From Sphingomonadales bacterium (lineage in GTDB: Bacteria > Pseudomonadota > Alphaproteobacteria > Sphingomonadales > Sphingomonadaceae): 5,948 nt of DNA. The stretch lies in contig RDXA01000155.1 in assembly GCA_004292705.1 (NCBI GenBank), forward strand, positions 1 to 5,948, written 5' to 3'. Position numbers and translations under genes: made by a program. Positions 1 through 5,563 of this stretch are shown here, one piece after another; position 1 is the stretch's first letter; every line of letters begins with the position of its first letter. The notes beneath the pieces were generated by a model. It had not been told where the DNA came from. It ran no database searches and was given only the letters and a program-made list of their open reading frames with translations.

Positions 1-1266
1 AAAGACAATGTCGAGACCGCCGAATGGCCGACAACCGCCGGAAGTCTGGCGCTCAAAAACAATGCCACGGGCCGCGATGCCACGCTGATCGCGCTCTTGC
101 GCAAGAATGGCGGCGTGGTGCTGGGCAAGACCAATCTGTCCGAATGGGCCAACATCCGTTCCGACAGCTCCACCAGCGGATGGAGCGCAGTGGGCGGGCT
201 GACGCGCAACCCCCATGCGATCGACCGCAACACCTGCGGCTCGTCATCCGGCAGCGGTGCCGCGATTGCGGCGGGCTTCGCCTGGGCTGCCATCGGCACC
301 GAGACCAATGGTTCAATCACTTGCCCCGCCAGCATCAACGGCATCGTCGGGTTCAAACCGAGCGTCGGGATCGTCAGTCGCACGCATGTCGTGCCAATCT
401 CCTCGACGCAGGACACTGCCGGTCCGATGACGCGCACCGTATTCGATGCCGCCTTGCTGCTTTCTGCAATCGCAGGTGAGGACAAGGCCGACCCGGTCAC
501 GCTGGAAGCCAAGCGGATCAAGGATTACACGGCGGGGCTCGATACCGCCTCGCTGGCAGGGGTGCGGATCGGCGTGATGCGCGACCAGATCGGCAACCGC
601 GCTGATGTCGCCGCAGTGTTCGACGCTGCGCTTAAGGATCTTGAACGCGCAGGCGCGGTGCTGGTCGACATCCGCTTCAAGCCCAATTCGCAGATGTTCG
701 GCGACAGCTTCACCGTGCTTATGTTCGAGCTGCGCGAGGAAATGGGCAAATATCTGGCCACCATTCCGGCCTTCAAGGACGGGGACACGCCGCGCAACCT
801 CGCCGACCTCATCGCGTTCAACAAGGCCCACACCAAGGACGAGATGCGCTGGTTCGGCCAAGAGCTGTTCGAACTGGCGGAGACCACCACCGACCGCGCC
901 GCCTACGAAACCGCACGCGCCAATGCGCTCCGGATCGCCGGGCCGGAAACGCTCGACAAGCTGCTGGCGGAAAACAAGGTGCAATTCCTTGTGGCTCCGA
1001 CGCGCGGGCCGAGCTGGGTGAGCGATCTCGTGAACGGCGACAATTACAATGGTTCAATCGGCTTCGGCAGCCCTTCGGCGATCGCTGGCTATCCGCATCT
1101 GACGGTTCCGATGGGCGCGGTCGAGGGCCTGCCGGTGGGGCTCAGCATCATGGGCGCGAAGTGGGACGATCACGCCGTGCTGAAGGCGGGCGCGGCCTAC
1201 GAAAAGGCGCGGACAGCCAAGCTGCCCGCGCCGCGATTCCGTCCCTGGCGACCGGTGGCGGAGTAA
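1..1266 (+). CDS. Amidase-signature hydrolase, peptide-amidase-like (5' partial)
   Basis: The frame is open from base 1 to TAA at 1264-1266, giving 421 visible residues. This is an amidase-signature (AS) family enzyme, which hydrolyses amide bonds with a Ser-cisSer-Lys triad. The first visible residues read KDNVET, so Lys1 is the catalytic Lys. The Gly/Ser-rich loop (CGSSSGSGAA) places the cis-Ser at residue 81 (codon 241-243), and TNGSITCP places the nucleophile Ser at residue 105 (codon 313-315). The 24-residue spacing between the two serines matches FAAH and Stenotrophomonas peptide amidase as I remember them. The TETxGSITCPAS style and the following GFKPSVG / SRTHVVPIS segment resemble the peptide-amidase branch rather than GatA; the substrate cannot be read from sequence. 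Roughly 100 N-terminal residues, including any signal peptide, lie off the left edge. A TTG at 97 is internal, not the start. The gene converges on tig. Confidence 0.93.
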   Translation, partial: KDNVETAEWPTTAGSLALKNNATGRDATLIALLRKNGGVVLGKTNLSEWANIRSDSSTSGWSAVGGLTRNPHAIDRNTCGSSSGSGAAIAAGFAWAAIGTETNGSITCPASINGIVGFKPSVGIVSRTHVVPISSTQDTAGPMTRTVFDAALLLSAIAGEDKADPVTLEAKRIKDYTAGLDTASLAGVRIGVMRDQIGNRADVAAVFDAALKDLERAGAVLVDIRFKPNSQMFGDSFTVLMFELREEMGKYLATIPAFKDGDTPRNLADLIAFNKAHTKDEMRWFGQELFELAETTTDRAAYETARANALRIAGPETLDKLLAENKVQFLVAPTRGPSWVSDLVNGDNYNGSIGFGSPSAIAGYPHLTVPMGAVEGLPVGLSIMGAKWDDHAVLKAGAAYEKARTAKLPAPRFRPWRPVAE

Positions 1267-1343
1267 CAAGCTCCCCCACGACAGGCGATTGGCGGAGAGG
1301 GCTCCCCTCCGATCCCACTGCTACCGCACCCCCACTCCTTGCC

Positions 1344-1366
1344 CCTCCCCCCGCGGGAGGGGGAGG
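1344..1366. terminator. GC-rich hairpin between convergent amidase and tig
   Basis: CCTCCCCC (1344-1351) pairs perfectly with GGGGGAGG (1359-1366) around a 7-base loop, and a palindrome CCCGCGGG sits inside at 1350-1357. It lies in the 110-bp gap between the stops of two convergent genes, so it could end transcription from either side. Neither strand has a clear T-tract, so Rho-independent activity is uncertain. It could instead be a copy of a dispersed REP-like intergenic element, since similar C-rich/G-rich palindromes are, from memory, frequent between sphingomonad genes. Nothing else recognisable lies in 1267-1376. Confidence 0.5.
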
Positions 1367-1376
1367 AGGTAGCGGA

Positions 1377-2951
1377 TTACTTTTTGGCAGCCGCCTTCTT
1401 CGCAGGAGCCTTCTTGGCGGGCTTGGCTTCAGCGTCCTCGGCCGGAGCCGCTTCCTTCTTGGGAGCCGCCTTTTTGGCTGGAGCCTTCTTTGCCGGCTTT
1501 TCTTCCGTTGCCGGAGCTTCCTCGGCGGCTTCCGTCCCCTTGGCTTCGCTCGGGGCAGGCTTCTTGGCTGGAGCCTTCTTCTTCGCAGCGGTCTTCGTCG
1601 GAGCCGGTGCGGCTTCAGCGCCATCTTCGGCTTCGATCGCGGCCTGGAGTTCCTCGACGGTCACTTCGCGTTCCGTGACTTCGGCCTTGTCGAACAAGAA
1701 GTCGACGACCTTGTCCTCATACAGCGGCGCGCGCAGCTGGGCGGCGGCCATCGGTTCGGACTGGATGTACTGCACGAAGCGTTCACGATCCTCGGCGCGA
1801 TATTGCATCGCCGCCTGCTGGATCAGCATGCCCATTTCTTGGCTGGTCACTTCCACGCCATTGGCCTGACCGATTTCCGAAAGGAGCAGACCGAGGCGCA
1901 CGCGGCGTTCTGCGATTGCCTTGTATTCGTCCTTCTCGTCTTCGATCTGCTTGAGCGCGGCAGCCGGGTCCTCGTCACGTGCGGCTTCCTGCTGAAGCTG
2001 GGCCCAGATCTGCTGGAACTCGGCTTCGACCATGGTGCCGGGGACTTCGAAGCTATGCCCTGCAGCGAGCTGATCGAGCAGCGCGCGCTTCATCTGGGTG
2101 CGGGTCAGGCCGGCGGTCTGCTGTTCAAGCTGCGCCTTCATGATGTCACGCAGCTTTTCGAGGCTGTCGAGCCCGAGGCTCTTGGCGAATTCTTCGTCCA
2201 GCGCGGTTTCGGTTTCGACCTTCACCGCCTTCACGGTGATGTCAAAGGTCGCTTCCTTGCCCGCAAGATGCTCGGCCTGATATTCGGCCGGGAAGGTGAC
2301 GGTGATGGTCTTTTCCTGACCGGTCTTCACGCCCACCAGCTGATCTTCGAACCCGGGGATGAAGGTGCCCGAACCCAGCACCAGCGCCGCGTCCTCGGCC
2401 TTGCCGCCGTCGAACTCGACGCCGTCGAGCTTGCCAACGAAGTCGATGATCAGCTGATCGCCGTCCGCCGCCTTCTTGGTCTTGGCCGCGTCCTTATAGC
2501 TCTTGTTCTGGCTCGCAATGTTCCCCAGCGCTTCGTCGATCTGCGCGTCGGTGACGGGCACGACCAACTTTTCGAGCTTCAGACCGTCAGTGCTCGGCGC
2601 TTCGATGGTCGGCAGCACTTCAAGGCTGACGGTGATCGCGGCGTCCTTGCCCTCTTCGTAATCCTCGTTGAGGCCGATTTCGGGCTGCATCGCCGGACGC
2701 AGCGCTTCGTCGCGCAGCAGCTTGTCGACCGATTCGCGGATCGTGTCGTTCACCACCTGGCCGTGCAGGGCTTCGCCGTGCATCTTCTTGACGAGGTTGG
2801 CGGGCACCTTGCCCGGACGGAAGCCGGGCATCCGCACCTGCGGCGCGACCTTCTTGATCTCGGCATTGATCTTTGCCGAAAGCTCGGCAGCCGGGATCGT
2901 GATCAGATAGGCGCGCTTGAGCCCTTCGTTGACAGTCTGCTGGGTGTGCAT
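1377..2951 (-). CDS. tig: Trigger factor, ribosome-associated chaperone and PPIase, with long Lys/Ala tail
   Basis: Trigger factor binds the ribosome near the peptide exit tunnel and shields nascent chains; it also carries peptidyl-prolyl isomerase activity. The 524-residue product shows the N-terminal ribosome-binding domain with the docking motif GFRPGK at residues 43-48, the same position as in E. coli. The FKBP-type PPIase domain spans about residues 160-244 (GDQLIIDFVG, then GTFIPGFEDQLVG), followed by the helical chaperone arms to about residue 440. Residues 441-524 form a low-complexity Lys/Ala/Pro tail that makes it about 90 residues longer than the 432-residue E. coli protein. The start is the ATG whose complement is 2949-2951, because MHTQQTVNEGLKRAY matches the family N-terminus; the frame stays open far upstream but only across the tRNA. 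No good Shine-Dalgarno is present: the nearest is AAAAGG about 16 bases upstream. tRNA-Leu lies 65 bp upstream. clpP does not follow tig; instead the amidase converges on it. Confidence 0.97.
   Translation of the reverse strand: MHTQQTVNEGLKRAYLITIPAAELSAKINAEIKKVAPQVRMPGFRPGKVPANLVKKMHGEALHGQVVNDTIRESVDKLLRDEALRPAMQPEIGLNEDYEEGKDAAITVSLEVLPTIEAPSTDGLKLEKLVVPVTDAQIDEALGNIASQNKSYKDAAKTKKAADGDQLIIDFVGKLDGVEFDGGKAEDAALVLGSGTFIPGFEDQLVGVKTGQEKTITVTFPAEYQAEHLAGKEATFDITVKAVKVETETALDEEFAKSLGLDSLEKLRDIMKAQLEQQTAGLTRTQMKRALLDQLAAGHSFEVPGTMVEAEFQQIWAQLQQEAARDEDPAAALKQIEDEKDEYKAIAERRVRLGLLLSEIGQANGVEVTSQEMGMLIQQAAMQYRAEDRERFVQYIQSEPMAAAQLRAPLYEDKVVDFLFDKAEVTEREVTVEELQAAIEAEDGAEAAPAPTKTAAKKKAPAKKPAPSEAKGTEAAEEAPATEEKPAKKAPAKKAAPKKEAAPAEDAEAKPAKKAPAKKAAAKK
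1380..1595 (-). repeat. Lys/Ala/Pro repeats coding for the trigger factor tail
   Basis: Within the 3' end of tig three related units are visible. KPAKKAPAKKAAAKK is coded by 1380-1424 (the last 15 residues), KPAKKAPAKKAAPKK by 1455-1499, and a diverged unit KTAAKKKAPAKKPAP by 1551-1595. They are separated by acidic linkers rich in Ala and Glu. The whole tail (residues 441-524) has 21 Lys against 13 Asp/Glu, a net charge of about +8, and no aromatic residues, so it should be disordered. The first two units differ at one residue but use different synonymous codons in places, so they are not a very recent tandem duplication. The composition recalls histone-H1-like and HU-type bacterial tails; a nucleic-acid or rRNA contact is an inference only. 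Confidence 0.85.
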
Positions 2952-3016
2952 GGGAACTGGTCTGAAGCCTTTTCGATGGAATTTTGCATGAGTGCGAACG
3001 CGCGCCGGAGCGAATT

Positions 3017-3101
3017 TGGTGCGGGCGAAGGGACTCGAACCCCCACATCTTGCGATGCCAGAACCTAAATCTGGTGCGTCTACCAATTTCGCCACGCCCG
3101 C
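3017..3101 (-). tRNA. tRNA-Leu (anticodon UAG)
   Basis: This is an 85-base class II tRNA. The acceptor stem GCGGGCG (complement of 3095-3101) pairs with CGCCCGC (complement of 3021-3027), followed by discriminator A at 3020 and an encoded CCA at 3017-3019. The D arm reads GCGAAATTGGTAGACGC. The anticodon stem CCAGA/TCTGG encloses loop TTTAGGT, placing anticodon TAG at 3065-3067, which reads CUA and other CUN leucine codons. The long variable arm CATC-GCAA-GATG is typical of leucine tRNAs, and the T arm has the TTCGAGT loop with two G-U pairs in its stem. The gene closely resembles E. coli tRNA-Leu(UAG). It lies upstream of tig on the same strand, and I see no terminator in the 65-bp spacer, so a shared transcript processed at the CCA end is plausible. 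Confidence 0.97.
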
Positions 3102-3116
3102 ATGCCCGAACGAAGC

Positions 3117-3145
3117 CGCGCGGGAAGCTGAGGGCCTCCCGCGCG
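3117..3145. repeat. Perfect 9-bp inverted repeat upstream of tRNA-Leu
   Basis: CGCGCGGGA (3117-3125) pairs perfectly with TCCCGCGCG (3137-3145) around an 11-base loop. It begins 15 bp before the 5' end of the tRNA, between the tRNA and its candidate promoter, so it would form a stable GC hairpin in the tRNA leader. No T-tract follows on either strand, so it is a poor intrinsic terminator. It could be a leader structure that affects 5' processing, or a protein-binding dyad between the divergent units. Confidence 0.5.
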
Positions 3146-3186
3146 TATCAGCCGCCGCCATTATCGCTCCCAAGCCAAAAGGGCAA
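3145..3186 (-). promoter_or_regulatory. Candidate sigma-70-type promoter for tRNA-Leu (and tig)
   Basis: Two overlapping weak matches exist on the - strand. The first pairs TTGCCC (complement of 3181-3186) with GATAAT (complement of 3160-3165) at a short 15-base spacing. The second pairs TTGGGA (complement of 3168-3173) with TGATAC (complement of 3145-3150) at the ideal 17-base spacing. Some promoter is expected here because the tRNA must be transcribed from this 132-bp divergent spacer, but which match is used cannot be decided by eye. I could not identify a convincing promoter for the + strand genes in the same spacer. Confidence 0.3.
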
Positions 3187-3200
3187 GCGCAACACGCTTG
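3184..3200. repeat. 6-bp dyad CAAGCG/CGCTTG in the divergent spacer
   Basis: CAAGCG (3184-3189) and CGCTTG (3195-3200) form a perfect inverted repeat with a 5-base loop. On the - strand the stem is followed by CCCTTTT, which looks like a short terminator and would stop antisense transcription entering the tRNA unit. The dyad also overlaps the candidate -35 of the tRNA promoter and lies about 34 bp before the DUF3297 start, so an operator is the alternative. A chance occurrence is possible at this length. Confidence 0.3.
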
Positions 3201-3221
3201 AAGCCTTCCACAATGGCGATT

Positions 3222-3226
3222 AAGGG
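3222..3226 (+). promoter_or_regulatory. Shine-Dalgarno site deciding the DUF3297 start
   Basis: AAGGG lies 7 bases before the ATG at 3234. The two in-frame ATGs further upstream (3198 region as an alternative codon, and 3213) have no comparable purine run before them, so this site favours the 3234 start. Confidence 0.6.
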
Positions 3227-3233
3227 CGCGGCC

Positions 3234-3542
3234 ATGACCGAGGAAACCCCCGAAATCACCCCGACCAGCTCCGGCGCCGACGTGCCGCCCGATCACCTGT
3301 CGGTCAATCCGCGCAGCCCGTTTTTCGATGCGGAGAAGCTTCAGCGCGGAGTCGGCATCCGCTTCAAGGACCGGGTGCGCACCGATATCGAGGAATATTC
3401 GATTTCCGAAGGCTGGGTGCGGGTCGCCGCAGGCAAGGCCGTGGATCGCAAGGGCCAGCCGCTGACTATCAAGCTGACCGGCCCGGTCGAAGCCTGGTAC
3501 GAGGACCTGGGCGAGAACCCGCCGGTCGCCAAAAAGGGCTGA
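3234..3542 (+). CDS. DUF3297 family protein, small conserved protein of unknown function
   Basis: The product is 102 residues if it starts at ATG 3234, chosen because AAGGG sits 7 bases upstream and the family core follows a short acidic, Thr/Pro-rich leader. The conserved DUF3297 core runs from about residue 18 to 90. It includes PPDHLSVNPRSPFFD (18-32), RGVGIRF (38-44), EGWVRVAAGK (59-68), DRKGQPLTIKL (71-81) and VEAWYED (85-91). The pattern of short strands suggests a compact beta-rich cytoplasmic protein; there is no signal peptide or membrane segment. Biochemical function is not known to me, and some databases label relatives as glutathione peroxidase without, as far as I can see, catalytic motifs to support it: this protein has no Cys. 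It is the first gene of the + strand set and lies 51 bp before der, which suggests co-expression with ribosome assembly. Confidence 0.85.
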   Translation: MTEETPEITPTSSGADVPPDHLSVNPRSPFFDAEKLQRGVGIRFKDRVRTDIEEYSISEGWVRVAAGKAVDRKGQPLTIKLTGPVEAWYEDLGENPPVAKKG

Positions 3543-3593
3543 TCCGGCTCTCGGCTTGCCAAAACGGGCGTTTGCGCCCACTTGGGCCGGGTT

Positions 3594-5009
3594 ATGTCCC
3601 TCCCCAAAAAGCCCGAAGTCGTCATCATCGGCCGTCCGAATGTGGGCAAGTCCACGCTGTTCAACCGGCTGGTGGGCAAGAAGCTCGCGCTGGTCGACGA
3701 TCAGCCGGGGGTGACCCGCGACCGGCGCATGGGCGATGCCAGCATTGCCGGGCTGCACTTCACCGTGGTCGACACCGCCGGGTGGGAGGATGAGGACGAA
3801 TTGAGCCTCCCCGGCCGGATGCGCAAGCAGACCGAGGCCAGCTTGGCAGGCGCGGACGCGGCAATGTTCGTGGTCGATGCGCGGGCGGGCCTGACCCCGC
3901 TGGATGAGGAAATCGCCCGCTACCTGCGCGAACAGGAAGTCCCCGTGGTCGTCGTAGCCAACAAGGCCGAAGGCCGCGCGGGTGAGGCTGGGGCGATGGA
4001 AGCCTATGCGCTTGGCCTTGGCGAGCCGCTCGCCATGTCGGCCGAACACGGCGAAGGCATTGCCGATCTGTTCGGGGGACTGTGGCCGATCATCGGGGCC
4101 AAGGCCGAGGAATGGGAAGAGGCAAACGACGTCGAACGCGCAGAATATGCCGCGATGGACGAGGATGAGCGCCCGTCCGGCCCGCTCAAGCTTGCCATTG
4201 TCGGTCGGCCCAATGCAGGCAAGTCCACCCTCATCAACCGCTTGCTGGGCGAAGACCGCCTGCTGACCGGCCCTGAGGCAGGGATCACCCGCGATTCGAT
4301 TGCGATCGACTGGGATTGGACTGACCCCAAGTCAGGCGAGACGCGCGAGATCCGGCTGATCGACACCGCGGGGATGCGCAAGAAGAAGAACGTCACCGAA
4401 AAGCTCGAAAAGCTCTCGGTCGCCGACGCGCGCCGGGCAGTGGATTTTGCCGAGGTCGTGGTGCTGCTGCTCGATGCCACGCAGGGGCTGGAGCATCAGG
4501 ACCTCAAGATCGCGTCACTTGTGCTCGAAGAAGGCCGCGCGCTGATGATCGCGATCAACAAGTGGGACGTGGCCGAGGACGCCAGCAAGCTGTTCAACGG
4601 CATCCGCGCCGCATTGGATGACGGGCTGGCGCAGGTGCGCGGGCTTCCCCTGTTCGCGGTCAGCGCCAAGACCGGCAAGGGCCTCGACCATATGCTCGCC
4701 GGGGCGTTTGAAATCCGCGAAGCGTGGTCAAAGCGCGTCAGCACCGCCGCCTTGAACCGCTGGTTTGACGACGCGCTGGAGGCCAACCCGCCGCCCGCGC
4801 CCGGCGGCAAGCGGATCAAGCTGCGGTATATCACCCAGGCCGGCACCCGCCCGCCGCGCTTCGTGATCTTCGGCTCGCGGCTCGACCTGCTGCCCACCAG
4901 CTACGAACGCTACCTCGTCAACGGCATCCGCGCCAAGCTGGGGTTTGATGCGGTGCCGGTGCGCGTCACGCTCAAGACCAACAAGAACCCCTACGCCAAG
5001 GAAGGGTAA
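3594..5009 (+). CDS. der: Ribosome-assembly GTPase Der (EngA), two tandem GTPase domains
   Basis: Der is an essential GTPase that helps mature the 50S subunit. The 471-residue product has both GTPase domains and the C-terminal KH-like domain. Domain 1 shows the P-loop GRPNVGKS (13-20), the GVTRD switch (39-43), DTAG (60-63) and NKAE (123-126) as G4. An acidic linker follows (about 170-195). Domain 2 shows GRPNAGKS (204-211), GITRD (230-234), DTAG (257-260), the canonical NKWD (322-325) and SAK (357-359). The KH-like domain covers about 378-465 and includes the RPPRFVIFGSR segment. The start is ATG 3594 (MSLPKKPEVVIIGRPN), which fits the family; an in-frame TTG at 3582 would add four residues and has no better ribosome site. 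The leader has only weak purine runs (GGG at 3584-3586 and 3589-3591). The stop overlaps the next gene by one base. Confidence 0.97.
   Translation: MSLPKKPEVVIIGRPNVGKSTLFNRLVGKKLALVDDQPGVTRDRRMGDASIAGLHFTVVDTAGWEDEDELSLPGRMRKQTEASLAGADAAMFVVDARAGLTPLDEEIARYLREQEVPVVVVANKAEGRAGEAGAMEAYALGLGEPLAMSAEHGEGIADLFGGLWPIIGAKAEEWEEANDVERAEYAAMDEDERPSGPLKLAIVGRPNAGKSTLINRLLGEDRLLTGPEAGITRDSIAIDWDWTDPKSGETREIRLIDTAGMRKKKNVTEKLEKLSVADARRAVDFAEVVVLLLDATQGLEHQDLKIASLVLEEGRALMIAINKWDVAEDASKLFNGIRAALDDGLAQVRGLPLFAVSAKTGKGLDHMLAGAFEIREAWSKRVSTAALNRWFDDALEANPPPAPGGKRIKLRYITQAGTRPPRFVIFGSRLDLLPTSYERYLVNGIRAKLGFDAVPVRVTLKTNKNPYAKEG
4998..5006 (+). promoter_or_regulatory. Shine-Dalgarno run inside the end of der for the DUF2721 gene
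   Basis: AAGGAAGGG ends 2 bases before the overlapping ATG at 5009, and its AAGGA part (4998-5002) has an ideal 6-base spacing. It codes the last residues of Der (Lys-Glu-Gly) while serving as the ribosome site of the next gene. This fixes the downstream start and supports translational coupling. Confidence 0.7.
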
Positions 5010-5506
5010 TGCTGCTCGATCTGCTTGCCGCTGCTGCCGCCGCACCTGCGCACACGCCGTTCGTCTTCGAGATTTTCGAGCGGACCGCCTCAACCCCTCG
5101 GGTGCAGCAGGTGGTGCAATTGAGCCTCGCTCCTGCGTTCCTGCTGTCGGGCATCGGGGCCGTGATGAATGTCATCATGAGCCGGATGATCTGGATCGCG
5201 AAGCGGATCGAGACCATCGAGGACAAGATCGAAGATCAACGCACCCCCCGGCAGATGCGCGAATTCGGCTGGCTGATGCGCCGCCGCCGCCTGATGCAAG
5301 GCGCGATCTTTTTCTCGACTGCGGCGGCGGTGATGATCAGTCTTGTTATCGGCCTGCTGTTCATCTCGGCCTATATCACCGCTCAAATCGGCACGGTCAT
5401 CGCAATGCTGTGGGTGCTGACGATGGCGCTGCTGGTGACAGGGCTGGGGTTCTTCCTGCTGGAAACGCGGCTGGCCGCGATCGGCGCGCAGGGGCCTGAG
5501 GAATAG
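5009..5506 (+). CDS. DUF2721 family inner-membrane protein
   Basis: The product is 165 residues and has three predicted transmembrane helices at about 36-57, 98-121 and 128-151. Helix 1 contains the family hallmark, an LAPAFLLSGIGAVMNV-type segment followed by SRM and a basic/acidic cytoplasmic stretch (about 58-95, with IAKRIETIEDKIEDQ and a cluster MRRRRL). The cluster of Arg at 91-94 implies that the loop between helices 1 and 2 is cytoplasmic. The first 12 residues are Leu/Ala-rich but too short and poorly charged for a clear signal peptide. The function of DUF2721 proteins is unknown to me. The ATG overlaps the der stop (TAATG) and has a strong ribosome site in the end of der, so it is almost certainly translated with der. 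It is the last gene of the set and is followed by a hairpin terminator. Confidence 0.85.
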   Translation: MLLDLLAAAAAAPAHTPFVFEIFERTASTPRVQQVVQLSLAPAFLLSGIGAVMNVIMSRMIWIAKRIETIEDKIEDQRTPRQMREFGWLMRRRRLMQGAIFFSTAAAVMISLVIGLLFISAYITAQIGTVIAMLWVLTMALLVTGLGFFLLETRLAAIGAQGPEE

Positions 5507-5514
5507 CATTCGGC

Positions 5515-5545
5515 CCGTCGCCCCATGTCGAACACAGGGCGACGG
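5515..5545. terminator. Probable two-way terminator between DUF2721 gene and bfr
   Basis: CCGTCGCCC (5515-5523) pairs perfectly with GGGCGACGG (5537-5545) around a 13-base loop, which can itself form a 3-bp TGT/ACA extension. It sits in the 57-bp gap between the stops of two convergent genes, 9 bp after the first and 19 bp before the second, the usual place for a shared terminator. There is no U-tract on either side, which is common in GC-rich alphaproteobacteria but lowers certainty. Confidence 0.6.
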
Positions 5546-5563
5546 TGAGTGCAGGCCTGAGTA

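Noticed and set aside
97..99. TTG as start of the amidase
   Set aside because: The 32 upstream codons carry the conserved KDNVET and TTAGSLAL motifs with the catalytic Lys, so the true start is off the left edge.
313..984. Long antisense open frame within the amidase gene
   Set aside because: It overlaps the conserved catalytic core of the amidase on the other strand and shows no recognisable protein features.
1161..3068. A 635-codon + strand open frame antisense to tig
   Set aside because: It mirrors tig, whose product is unmistakable, and arises from GC-biased codons; its composition (Phe/Leu/Arg/Gly/Asp/His-rich) has no recognisable domain and it runs into the tRNA gene.
2984..3223. Small + strand open frames across the tRNA (such as RRDSNPHILRC and AKGLEPPHLAM peptides)
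   Set aside because: These are translations of the tRNA-Leu complement, a familiar source of false protein predictions.
3566..3579. Small hairpin GGGCG-TTTG-CGCCC before der as terminator or riboregulator
   Set aside because: The stem is only 5 bp, with no T-tract, in a region with very high GC where such stems occur by chance; noted only as a possible minor leader structure.
3582..3593. TTG start for der adding four residues
   Set aside because: There is no ribosome site before it and the extra residues are not family-like; ATG 3594 gives the expected N-terminus.
2952..4049. Upstream extension of the tig frame by 366 codons
   Set aside because: It reads through tRNA-Leu (giving the well-known false peptide GVAKLVDAPDLGSG) and through the opposite strand of the DUF3297 gene and der. 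The trigger factor family N-terminus begins at 2951.
4004..4480. Antisense open frames within der
   Set aside because: They are Ser/Arg/Pro-rich shadows of the der reading frame without domain features.
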